DNA of 64,000 bases from Anabas testudineus (taxonomy: Eukaryota > Chordata > Actinopteri > Anabantiformes > Anabantidae): contig NC_046616.1 of assembly GCF_900324465.2 (NCBI RefSeq), forward strand, positions 20,021,095-20,085,094, read 5' to 3'. Shown piece after piece: positions 36,201 to 48,175 of this stretch. Below the pieces are notes generated by a model. It was not told where the DNA came from, ran no database searches, and saw nothing but the letters and a program-made list of their open reading frames with translations. The position numbers and the translations under genes are program-made. How positions within the stretch are numbered: the first letter of the stretch is position 1; each line of letters opens with the position of its first letter.

Positions 36201-36298
36201 TGGAAGACTGAACAAATACATTGTCACCGGTGATCCCCTTTTTTTGTTATTGTCTAAGTCTTTGTATGAACCCCACTGCTGTGCTGCTTACCTTTCAG

Positions 36299-36466
36299 GG
36301 AAGAATGGCTTGTCCTCGGTTAAACTCATGGAGGCCAGGTGAAAAGCAGGAAAAGAGACGCTTGTCCAGTCACAAAGAAGCAGACAGAGACGGGGGGGAC
36401 AGACAGACAGAAGGAGAGAATGAGAGGAGCACTGGACCTGTTTCAGTCTCACTCGGAACAGTCTGG
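36299..36466 (+). other. Isolated exon-like segment, no known homologue
   Basis: A pyrimidine-rich acceptor (CTTACCTTTCAG) is followed by an ATG at 36305 and an open frame of 54 codons that ends exactly at a strong donor (CTGG|GTAAGA). The peptide is hydrophilic and repetitive in Arg, Glu, Gly and Gln, with no family resemblance. It could be an exon of a lncRNA or chance. Confidence 0.15.
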
Positions 36467-39400
36467 GTAAGATATCTTTCTACTCAGTGACACACACACA
36501 CATCCAGACAGGTGGAAACCCACTTGCTCTACAACTTATGCACTCGTCATCATTGTGGAGATGCACTGAGCTCTTCTGAGGTAGAATGAAAATACCATCG
36601 TGACGACTGGCCAGTCAGACACAGAGAGAGCGAGAGCGAGCGAGCGAGAGAGAGAGAGACTCACTGATGACTGTAAGTTCCACTCCCCACCTTTTTTATT
36701 TGTCCTAACCCTCCACTTTCCTGCTTTCCCCAATCACTCTCCACAGTTCATTCATGCACAGTTACTCATTTTGAGCAGTGTGTGTGAGCTTGTGTACATA
36801 CTGTCCTGCACATACAAGTCACTCAATTTTAAGGATGGAGAAGGGAAAACTGACTGTTGCTTATAAATGTATTTTTGTGGGTGGAATGTCAAAGAGGATT
36901 TTTATCCTGTTTAACGTTTTCTCTAGATATAAAATGGAGTATGATTTTAGTGCAATATTAATGTTTCAGCATGAGCCTACAAAGTGGCAAAGCTAAAAGA
37001 GTAAGTACAATCTTTCATAGAGACAGATTTTTACCATTTTCACCATGGTCCTAATAGTTCCCAGAGAGGAAAATATGTTGCACCAACAGTTTAATACTGT
37101 GCTCAAGTGAACGACCATTGCCACTTTGCTGCTGCTGAATTATACAATGTTTGATACAAAACATGCAACAAGAATGAGACGTTCGTTATTCAAGGGGAAA
37201 TAAAGTGTCACACAATACATGTCCAGGTAGGGAGCATTCGAACAGCACCTGCTGTGTCATCCTATTTTATCATACTTACCCACGCTGTTAACTTAGAGCA
37301 CAGCTGTTCCCTGACTGACAGTCATGGAAAGCTGCTTAAGGGAATGTAGACTCATTTGCTGAGCTGTGCCGAGACTGCAGGGCTGTCAGAAAGCTGCAAA
37401 GAGCAGTGCTGTCATATTAATACCTCAGCAAAGGGCCCTGGTCCTTCTCAGGCCTCTTGACCTGACATGTTTAGATGAACTTAGTGTCAAACTGTGGGCC
37501 ACTGTAGCATGAAGCCCATTCACTGACTCATTGGAATTGACAGTAAGCAGGAAGTGATCATAACGAGAGGAAATTACGAGAGTCTTGTGTTAAACATAAG
37601 TGCAGTCACTTCCCATCAGATCATAAAGACGTAGCAGATGGCCATCGATTGTAAATCAATTAATTTTCACCATGCTAGTGGCGTGACTCTACGGATGATG
37701 TTTTTGCTTCGATGGTTTAACTGTTCAAGGGATTCCAGCCCACAACTTTATGTTTTCTTTCTGTTATGGTTCACTCTCACTGTGCTCACACTGTACTGTT
37801 GTTTTCATAGCAAAACAAAGCTCTAAAGATCCACTGACAGGCACAGCTACTAACTACAGTACTCAGCTGGTGAATGTAGTGGAACATGTAGCAGCTAAAG
37901 AACCACATATTCCCATCAGGAACTGGTGGAGACCAAAACAGAGCTAAAACAGAGTAGACATAATTCCCCATGACAACTTAAAAGATGATGATGTTTCCAC
38001 TGCCTCCAAGTGGACAGAAAATGATTATTATATTGTATTATATAGTGATAATATATAATTCAGAAAATGATAAAGAGAGACTTCACATGATGAACAACAT
38101 GTTGTTAATAATGTGTCACTTGTTGAAAAACCAGAGCAGTATAGGTGATTTACTATTATATACATATACATTTTAAACTTTAGAGATTCCTTTACTTTGC
38201 TTGGATTTATCCTCTTAGGGGACACGTCAGTATTGTCTTAAGGCACAAAGCACAGTTTATTAAAATTCTGATAATAGCCATAGATACATATAATAATATG
38301 GCATATGATGTTGGCAGTTATGTTTAGCAGCAGAAAAGACATTTGCACATGAGCTGGGGTGAAAATCGAATATTTATATATTTGTGTGAGGTTTCATTTG
38401 AGTGTAGTTTTTATATAGGTTTTATGTTCAGATTGTCTAATTACATTTTATTTATTGACTCAACCTTAATAAATGTATTCTCTAAGACCATGATTACTGT
38501 CATTACTGTTACTTAAAGCCAGATCATAGATTTTGTGTAATGTCAGGCAGTGGCAGTCCCTCAGCATTGGAGAATAATAAATGTTTATTATATTTATTTT
38601 ATTATATAATCAGTTTAGCTTTTCCACTGTATATGCTGCCTGGAGATGAGGAAGAAACTGATAGTTTTTCCACCAATCATTTGTAGAAAATAGTTCTTGG
38701 TTCACCTATTTAGATGCTTTCTTTCTAGCTTGATCCATCATGTTGCATCCTGTCACACATTAACACTATGATTATTATAAGCTGGTGCTTATATAGTTAG
38801 ATTTTCCTTCATGCATTTGGATTGAATTATGTTAAATTATATCTGTAATTTCTACCTAGGTGGCGTGACAGAGATGGTGAGAGAAAATATGCTGAGACAA
38901 CATTGTCCTGGTCATGGTCGTTTGAGTGTTAGGGGTACATTTAACGAACTGTACACTGTTTGGTGTTTAAACTGGACTTATGTTGTAACCAAATGGTTTT
39001 GTTGTTTCTTGCAATAAAATAAAAATGCTTTTCATACGAGCCACTGTGGTTGTTTCTCCTTTATTCTCAGAAAGTGATAGAGTGCCAGATTTAAATGAGT
39101 GAGATTGATTGGTTACAAATTCATAGGTCTGTTGATTGTGCTTTTAAGTCACTTGGGGGACCACACAACTAATTAACCTTGTGCAAGTTTAGCTGGCTTG
39201 ATGTCCTTACTGATCTCAGAGTGAAAAACAGATTCACAGTGCACAGTACTGACAGACGATGTCCTTCAAACATCCTTTTAGTGTATTAACATTCCCTGCT
39301 GACTTTCTACAGGACAGAAAATGAACAAGATCAAGAAGCCCATTACGTCAGTGCCCCTGTTTTATTGGTTTTCTTTCTTCTCATTTTAAGGGGACTGAAA

Positions 39401-41599
39401 GTGAACTGGTTTTAGAACAATATTAATGAGGGTAACAAGCGTTGAGTTGGAAAAATGTGTCATGGCATTGGTGATTGAAGCTAATGGTGGTGTACAGGAA
39501 CATTAAAGCCATTGATTGAACATTGAAATGTCAGAGACTGCAGAAAAATGCCTCCCACAGAGCCTAAGGTCATTTTGTTATCTGTGTAAGTGCAGCTACA
39601 CAAAGATATGTAATAGCTTAATCAAATGAACAATAAATAACAAATTAATAATAAATTTTTAAAAAGTCAGCCAAGAAAATTAAGACCACTTTCACACCTG
39701 TGTATTTAATAAGGAGCCAGATCCAGACCCTGGTTAGCTTGGCATAACGCTGCATTTGCATTATGTGGGAGGAAAAGTAATGATGGTAAAGATATTCACA
39801 TTTAAAACATTTGATTCTGTGCGCAAACAAAATGTAAAAATGGCAAGTTGTAGTTTTGTTGGGAATCATGCTCTTTGGGAACAGCCACGTTCATTGTTTT
39901 TAATCTCCTCGTTAAACTCTTGGCAAAAAAAGCAACTGATAAAAAAATGATAGGAGATAGGAGAGCCATCGGTATGTGATTATCTTAGAGCTTCTTATCT
40001 CCATATGTAAGAATAATTTCACTTCTGCTTTTTGTATAATAATAATCTGCTTCCACTTTGAGGACTGAGACAAATTGTGCTTTACTGACCTTCTGACCTT
40101 TCACCTTTAGCGAGTTTAGTAGAATTTAGTGAGGCCAAGATATAAAGCAGTAAACAAAAGGCAGGAAATTGATGAAATATAGTCACTTCCCTCTATGTTT
40201 CATGTTTCATTTACAAATAAATGTTCCTAAATTTGACAGTATATCTATAATTTTTTGAATGAAACTCTTCAGCAGTGTGAGTATGGAGGCTAAAAGCCCC
40301 AGTGCAATTTTGCAAGTAACTGCCCCTTGAAAAATGTCAAGTCCAGCAGATTATTGCAGAACAGCTCTGAGTCATTGATTAAAGCTAACCCTCTCCTGAG
40401 CTCCCTCGTCTATGGGCCAGCTGTAATCAACACTGTCTGTTCGCTGACCATCACTATAATGAGGACAAAAGCTCTCCTTTCACCTTAAGCCTCTACAGGG
40501 GATATTAGGCAGGATGATTCACATTTCAGACCACAACAGGCTTCTGTTTACTCTAATATCCTGTGTCCTCTGTCTTAGTGCCAGCTTTGCCTCCTGTGAT
40601 TTGAGCTCATGCTCCAGCTAGTGACAGTCTGTGAGTTGTGCAGAGTGCATAACTCAGAATCAGATCTACGAGTGAGCAGTCAAGAGACTCAGAGTCAGAG
40701 GAGACAAATTCACCCAGAGCCTCCCAACCGCTCTTTCTGTCAATGTGTCTTCTTGCAAACCAACATGATTAATGTCTTGTACAAACTGAAAGGCGGCATG
40801 GGACGAATACAAAAAACTAATAAGAAAACCCAAACAGCCACAGACTGGGAATGGAGCCCTGAAGTAATGTGGGAAAGTGGAAAATTGTATCTTCTTTTGT
40901 GTTTGGGTTTATATATTGATCTTTTACAGCATTTCCATGTGTTTATGTGATATTGATGGTTCTGTGTGAAATGTTGCATCTGGAAGCTGTTTCTGCTCAC
41001 TTTCTGCATGTGCATGATCATGCATCATCACCTAGGTTTATATTTGTGCCTTGAGATTCCTCCATCACATAAGTTTTCTACAGTAAATTTGGTATCTTGG
41101 TATCTTTTCAATCTGCCCTCTTCCCTTCCCCTGGCATTTTCATTCCCTTCCAGTTATTATTCACCATGCCTCATTTTATAATATTTTCTTGGGGCATTGG
41201 GTTTGTTTCTCTCATAGCTTTTATTTTAGTAGTTCTCTTCTCTGAACTAACAGGAGAAGGTTATTAGCAAGGTCACCCATTGCCTTATTAAGAAATGAGA
41301 ACTTGACTCACAACGTTGGGCTAGAGGGAAGAGAGAGAATGAGACGTAGGCTCCTGTACTGCAATGCTTCTTGGCTATCTTTCTGTATCACCTTGGCAAT
41401 ATTGCCAATTTATCATTTTCCCCTGGCAAGTAATGGCTGTCTGCTGAATCTACTTTTTGGAATAAACATACAGTAAATAGTCATACCTCCCTTTTCAGCA
41501 GTATAAATGCTTTTCTATTGCCATCTTGTGGTTTCCCACATTTCTGCATCAACACTTGTTGCCTCCAGAGTTAAATGTTACTGAAATTCAGGGTTGGTA

Positions 41600-41614
41600 T
41601 TTATTTATTTATTT
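41600..41614 (-). terminator. Polyadenylation signal cluster of emilin3
   Basis: On the minus strand this reads as overlapping AATAAATAAATAAATA, about 610 bp after the emilin3 stop codon at 42226; it is the first strong signal downstream. Confidence 0.5.
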
Positions 41615-42225
41615 GTATATAACACCTCTGTTAATCAAGTAGACCTCAACAGCAAATAAACATGTTTATTGGATCAGCAACAAAGAAAAACATTGAAATT
41701 AAACTGTATATACATATATCTCGAGCTGAACATTTTATGCAGGATTACAATTTGAATAGAAACTTAGAATAGAAACATATAAAAACATCTTATCTTGGGT
41801 AATTCTAGTCTAGACGTAAGAAAAAACAGTACAAAAACCTAAACATGTAAACACTGGTAAAAAACTTATACAGTATATGAAATGTTTGCAGGCTTTGACA
41901 AAACAGAACAGAGGTGAGATTTTCTGTTGTTTATCTTATCCTCGAACACAGAGGCTCAAAATAATGGTACATTACAAAAAATAGTTCATTGTAGCAACAT
42001 GATTCCAAGATTCTGCTTTATGAGTACAGTCATAATTAGCTGCCATTTTTGTTTTCATTTCATACTATAAGCTAGCTGAATCATCATTATTTCAGTGCAG
42101 GTTCAAAACCTTTGTATTGAACAATTCAAATAATAACATGGGGTAGTAGTGGACCCCGAGTACACCTGCAGAATATTTACCCTTTTCACTTGAAAGTGAA
42201 ATGACGACTGTCCATATAATCTGAA

Positions 42226-45200
42226 CTAGTTTAAAGTGAAGGTGTCCCCTCGTCTTGACTCTGCCTCTGGCCCTAAACTCTGTTGTGTTGGTGCTACCTT
42301 GGACGTGCAGTTTCTGAGTTCGCCTCTCAGCTCAGAGAGCTGCTGAGTGTGGCTGGAGAGAGTCCCATTCACTTGCATCAAAACCCCATTCGACTGTCTC
42401 TCCAACTCTTCCCTGATTCTCTCCAGGTCTTCTGCCAAATAATTCAGGCCCTTGCACTGACCCTCCACAATACTAACACGCCCTCCAACCTCAGTTACCT
42501 CTTTTTGGACTCCCATAGCTGTGCTCCGGCAGCCCCGGACCTCTTCTGCCAACCGCCTCTTCATCTCCTGCAGCTCACCCTTAAGTCGGGTTAGTCTGCG
42601 TTCACCTGCCCCAAGCATAGAAGCCTGATGTCCAACCAGCTGGACCACACCCTTTACCTGCTGGGCCAGACGTGCCTCTCTCTCATGCCAGGAGCTGTTT
42701 GCTTGACCCACCTGGTGGATGACTGCCCCCAGGGAGTGCTGGATGCCTTTCAAAGTGTTGTTGACTGAGCGGAAGTTGAATTTGAGTATTGTGAGCTCTC
42801 CCTCTGCATGTTCCTGCTGATCCCTGAGGGTCAAACGCTCCAGGATGTTCTGCAGTGTTTCATTGAGGTTGTTCAAACGGTCAGCTTGCCCATCCAGTAC
42901 CTGCTTCACATCCTGCTGCTCTACCAGGTTAGTGCTTGGCGTAGCAGAGTCTTCCTGGATGGTAAATTGGTTTTGCGTTGGGGAACAAGAAGAGGAGCAG
43001 AGAATATCTAAGCTGCTCAGATGCTTCTGTATTCTGTCCACATCCACCTCCAGTTTTCCTCTAAGGGACTCCAGCTCTGTCTCTAGTGCCGGAACAGCAT
43101 GACCCTCCAGCAGAGTGGGGGCACTGGTATTTCCCAGCTCCTCCAAAGCCATCAGTATACGGCCCTCCAGAGCCCTTAACTTAACCTCCATTCTGGCCTC
43201 CAGGCCCTGTTCTGGCTGCCCAGTCAGGTTGAGCTTATCCTCTACATAGCCCAGACGCCCTTCCAATATTCCCTCTATGTGGTCCTTGTGTCCGCCCAAC
43301 TCCACTCTCAGATGTCCTTGGGATTGGTTGAGGCCTGCCACTGATGTTTCCAACTGCTGCACCCTTTCAATCAATCCACCCATTCTACCACAGCAGCTTT
43401 CTGTAGCTTTTAAACTATGGATCTGTGCCTGGAGGTTTCTCAGCTCTGTTCTCAAATCTGTGGTACTTTCCTGCAGGACATCTTCCATCTGCTCCTGTCT
43501 CTCACTTTGCTCCCTTTGGCACTGACGGCGCACATCACCAGCTTTCTCCTCACATCGGCCCTCTGCACTCTCCACACGCTTCTCAAAGCCGCCAAGAATT
43601 TCTGTCCTAGCTCCACCCAGCTTGGCATCAATCAACTTCTCCACAGCTCGATAGCTGGAGTTTGATAGTAGGCCTTCGCTGTTTGACATCTTTTTCAGTG
43701 CTCCATCGTGTCCAATCACCATTGCTTTCAGCTCCTGAAGCTCTGCTGTCTTAACTTGCAGCTCCGTCTTAAGCTCCTCTACCTTTCCTTTCAGTTCTGT
43801 GAGACCTGGAAACATTTGTCTGCCATCTAGACCCTCTATCTCAGGGTCTCCCCCAGGAATCTCTACAAACCCTATAGTGGATGGACTAGAAGCTACAGCT
43901 GGAGCGGGAATAGGACCGGGTGCAGCAGAGAGCAGAGCTGACAACATCCTGTTGGCATCCTCTCTCAACGAGGCTCGTAGACTTTCTTCCAATCCATTCA
44001 CAGTTCCCCTGAGGGTCTCCAGACCCTGATTAAGACGTCTCACATCCTCCTCCATTCGATATATTCTCTCCTCTGTGTCACTGTCAAGAGTCTGTCCTAA
44101 AGGGAGAAAGAGGAATACTGTTAATATAAGAAAACATAGTGATCACTCTCCAAAACATCTAGAAGGATGAGTTCTCAGTGCAATATTGACTATAAGAAAA
44201 AATAGTGTTGGTACGTTCTGTCATTTATCTAGTCTGAACACACTGCACAGTTGCACTAATACTACTGATAGAAATAGGATGCAGTAATATACACACTCAT
44301 GCTGGGCTTACCCTCAGGATGTTCACCACCAGAGGGAGGAGGAGGGATTTCCTCTGGTGTTTGTTCCTCAGGGACTTGGCTATGCTCACTTTCATGCACT
44401 TGTTCTTGATCATGGTCTTGGTTGTGGTGTGGCTCCTCGTGGTCTGGCACTACCTCTGGCTCAGATGGATAGGTTTCAAAGGGAGTTTCTGGATAGGAAG
44501 GGGACTCTGGAGGCCCAAAGTAATGCATTGGGTAAGAATTAAAACTGCTAATTGGCGGTCCTTTGGGTTGACCCCATGAGTTGGCTTTTACAGCCATGTT
44601 AATAGGTGGGCCCTTGAACATGGGACCTTTGTATTGTGGCCCCTTAAACTGCAAGCCTTTCATTGGAGGGCCCTTGAATGGTGGCATCATTTTCATGGGG
44701 TGTTGGTAAACTGGAGGTCCCTCCATACAGTCATAACCAGCGTAACCAGGACAACAACGCCACTCCAGCTCTGTGACTGTTTTATGTGCCACCTTGTAGA
44801 TTGGTTTGTACAGCTGACGATACCTGAGGATAGAAACCAACTATTAGTGTGAAACATACACTTTTCTTTTTATGTGAGGCTGATCAAGAGTTAAATGTCA
44901 ATATAGTATAATAACTGTTGTTAACTCACAGCAGAGTTGGACATTTTTTACTCCAGGAGCACCTGTTGTTGTACTCAGCTTTCACATAGGGAGATACTCC
45001 ATCCTGCACAGTGAAGGACACTGTCTTTTCAATGACATAGGCACAGTGGTTCCTTCAAAAGAGGAGATACAAATTACAGGAGAGAAATGGGACACAAATA
45101 AGAATTCAAGTGGGCTTTAAAAATACAAAGGAAAAAGGAAGAGGAGACAGAGAGAGACACACAAATGTAACTTACTTGTGTCTGCTGGTGGGTTTCCCTT

Positions 45201-45327
45201 GGCCGTGGTGTTGACTGGGTCCAGCTTTATATGGGCTGAACTGGAATGGTCTATGGAACTTGGTTTCAACCATTGACGAAAATAGAGTCATGAGCAGAAA
45301 GGGACCTACAGCCATCAGAAAATGCAT
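42226..45327 (-). CDS. emilin3: EMILIN-3 extracellular matrix glycoprotein
   Basis: Four exons in transcript order: 45327-45176, 45052-44930, 44823-44312, 44096-42226; phases agree, 885 residues (human 766). Start chosen at the Met beginning a clear signal peptide (MHFLMAVGPFLLMTLFSS); another in-frame ATG lies 33 bp upstream. The EMI domain follows (NHCAYVIEKTVSFT, NRCSWSKKCPTLL, ELEWRCCPGYAGYDC), then a low-complexity linker with six tandem FKGP/MKGP-like units and a His/Glu/Pro-rich acidic stretch, then about 600 residues of heptad-rich coiled coil with repeated ELETSVAGL-like segments. There is no C-terminal gC1q domain, which is the known difference of EMILIN-3 from EMILIN-1 and -2. The protein ends ESRRGDTFTLN. 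EMILINs are secreted, multimerise and modulate TGF-beta and elastic matrix; EMILIN-3 is known from notochord sheath and cartilage (family knowledge). Teleosts have 3a and 3b copies, not resolved here. Confidence 0.92.
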
Positions 45328-47997
45328 TCTTGAATATCTTCGTGTTGTATCAGAAGTCAAACTGAGGTAAAGGTGGTTTCACTGACGAAAGAAGTATTCC
45401 TTTTAATTGCAAGAAATGTCAAAACAAAAAACACAGAAAAAGGGCAACAAATTCCCATCAAAAAACTCGACCTCAGTCCCTGCAGTACGACCTGTTCTGC
45501 CTGTGCTATAAAGCAGAATGCCACCCTGTCCGTGTTGAACCTGATGCTGCTGCTCTGGGTGTGGTGGACTCTGTTAGTGTGACAACAGTCCACTGTGAGG
45601 TTGGTGGACCACAGAGGCCACTAATAGGGCTCCACTGGCACCATCTGCATATCTCCTCCCACTAAACCTCCTCAAAGTAACGCCTGAGTGACACTGGAGG
45701 AGAGAGGAGCACCCTCACTTTCGCACTTCATGTTTGTCATGTCATATTCTGAAGCACTCAGCTTTACTGAAAACGCAGTTTCTATGATACATCTAATACG
45801 AGCTACCTCTATCAATCAGAGTCAAAGCTGAAATCCTATGAGCCGTTTTCCATCCGTGACATCACAGCAAACCAGAGGGGAAACAGTTCATCACCTCCAG
45901 AGCTCGCAGCACCAGGACTTTACTCAAAATAGTCTTTTTTTATTCAGCGGGTTAGAATAAACTAGGATGTATTAAAATTCTCAAGTACATTTTATCACTG
46001 CTATGATGATGTTATGGTTTATTTTTAATACATAAGCAAATCAAAATTGTCACATTTAGACAGCTGTAATGTTTTGATTTTGAATTACAGTAAAATTGTA
46101 AAAGAAAATCATTAGTACTAAACTAGCACTACACAAAATATAAAATGACAGTCTAATTGTGGAGGTGGCAGTGTTCAAAGTGAAATCTGTGAAACATCTT
46201 AGAGTCTTTTACTTCACACATGCACACTGACACAGTCTAAACCTCAACCTAACAGCAAACCTACAGGAACTGGAACAAATAAAACAAATACCCAGTGTGT
46301 GTGTGTGTGGAGGCTGTCACCGTACACACCCAGACCTCTGAGCTCTTTGCCCCACAAACCCACACTTTCATTCACAACACAAGTCTTTGTACAGTTGTAC
46401 AGTTCACTGCCCTGGGTGTAAGGGCTTGGGTGCAGCTACTTTAGGACTCTTTTGACTCTTTTCATTTAAACGTTAGCTGCTTCACTGTGCCAGTAATACA
46501 CCACATTTTTAAAAGTTTAAAACAATTTATTTTGACCTTTGAGAGAGCGCTGATTACATTTCACTTTTCTTTGCTATATGTTCTTCAGTTCTGTTACATT
46601 AGCGATGGTGAACAGCATTACAATTAGTACATATTTCTTTTACAAGGTTTTTTGATCCTGAAGTAGTGTGATTTGTCAACATGCATTAAAACAAACTCCA
46701 GTCAGTTTCTCATGTTTCTCTCTCAAATGTGGGTTCAATCTGGTCTTCATGGGTCTTCCACCATGCAGTTTACTTTAAAGTGATGTGTTTTGTGGCAGGA
46801 CTGTGCACTGTTGTACCTTGATGTTGGAACTCAGCTTGTATCTGTTTTGAAGTCGCTCGGTTCTTGGTTCTTTTTCCCCCACTTGATCTATTTAAATACA
46901 TTTTCATTTTGCAGGCATGAGCCTTAAATGTCTTCATAATAGTAGCAGCTGTGCTAACACAGGCATCATGCTGCTAGGAGAGGGTCTTGTAGCCTTTGCC
47001 ATAACTGTGCATGGCAATTATTTTTGTTCTCCTCTTTCCGTTTCTCACCCCTCCTTAGGGCTACCAATAATAATAAGTTTGCTCCGGCCATTTTAGAAGA
47101 TCTTACTCAATAAGCAAGAACAAGCGTGTTGTTTCCATGCAGTTAGGTACCGATACTTTTCACCTCATCTGAATGTACAGACCACCATTAATCCCAGACA
47201 TTCCACAAAAACGTTTTTGCCACTATTGTGACATGACCTCATTCTGAACAAGAGTAACACTGTGTGCATTATTTTGCAGCGATCTTTTCACTGACCCTTT
47301 TAGAAGCAGGGCCCATTTCCTGTATCCTGTTTGTGCCAGGTCCCACCTGTTTTACCTAGAAACACCCTGCTGTGTTACATATTCTCTGTGAGCTCTTTTA
47401 CTCCTTGATTTGTAAACAAGCTCTCATTGTATCAATTGAAACATGTTGCAGGGGCTCGGACTTTCTGGTCCCATGAAACAAGTGCAGCTTTCTTCTGCAG
47501 GTTGTGGCGGCTCCACCCGGAGTTTTTCTTGAATGGCGTCACACAGTTGCCGCTGTTTTAGCTTTGACTCACCTGCCCGTCACAATGCTTACGTCAGACT
47601 TCTGTATGTGGTCTTCTCAACATTTCCACATTGAGGCCAGATTTACTGGTATGCTCTTGAAAGCAGAACATGATATGTGGGCCTGTGCAACATATGGGGA
47701 CGTTTTTGTTTATTCCTTCTATTGTTTTGTGTCTATTTAGTTTTAACACCAGTGGTCCAAATTCTGAGCCGGCCTGTAAATCGCTCTGTGTGTACCTTAA
47801 AGTCTTACTGGAGCGTGTGGCTTCTTAAGCACAGGTCTATATTATTTACATGTTCAGAATTTAGTTTAACTTGCGTGAAATAACAGAGGATAATGGATAT
47901 TGGATAATGAGCCAAAAAATATCAAATTACTATGGCGTACATATTTTCTATAGTTTCTTTGTGTACTGAAGTCAAAATAATCATGAGTATGAGCCTG

Positions 47998-48175
47998 GGG
48001 TGGCAGCGGCTCAGTTGGTAGAGCAGTTGTCTACAAAGTCCAAGGTTAGTGCCTCAACTTCCAGCTCCTTCTGGCTATCTGCCAAGGTGTCCTTAGACAA
48101 GACACCAAAGTCCTGTAGTAATGATGATATGTACTGTCCAACCACAATTTAATCGAATCAATAAAGTATGTCATT
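47998..48175 (+). mobile_element. tRNA-derived SINE
   Basis: Begins with a polymerase III A-box in tRNA context (TGGCAGCGGCTCAGTTGGTA followed by GAGCAG), has a degraded B-box region around 48043-48060, then the tRNA-unrelated body with GTCCTTAGACAAGACACC, a block found in common fish SINEs, and ends in an AT-rich tail near AATCAATAAAGTATG. Single diverged copy; it does not fold as a functional tRNA. Confidence 0.7.

Larger units (their letters stand above)
33214..42225. other. 9-kb gene-poor interval between opsin and emilin3
   Basis: Opsin 5' flank on the left and emilin3 3' UTR on the right (minus-strand AATAAA cluster from the TTTATTTATTTATT run at about 41600-41614, roughly 610 bp after the emilin3 stop). 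An AAAAT pentanucleotide run is at about 35015-35035. One isolated exon-like open frame is noted at 36299-36466. I recognise no protein-coding gene. Confidence 0.45.

Noticed and set aside
42283-44029. Several + strand open frames opposite emilin3
   Set aside because: Antisense to heptad-rich emilin3 coding sequence; residue composition is what reverse-complemented Leu/Glu/Gln codons produce.
48001-48075. A tRNA gene
   Set aside because: The A-box context is tRNA-like but the B-box is degraded, the arms do not pair, and a SINE body follows; called a SINE.
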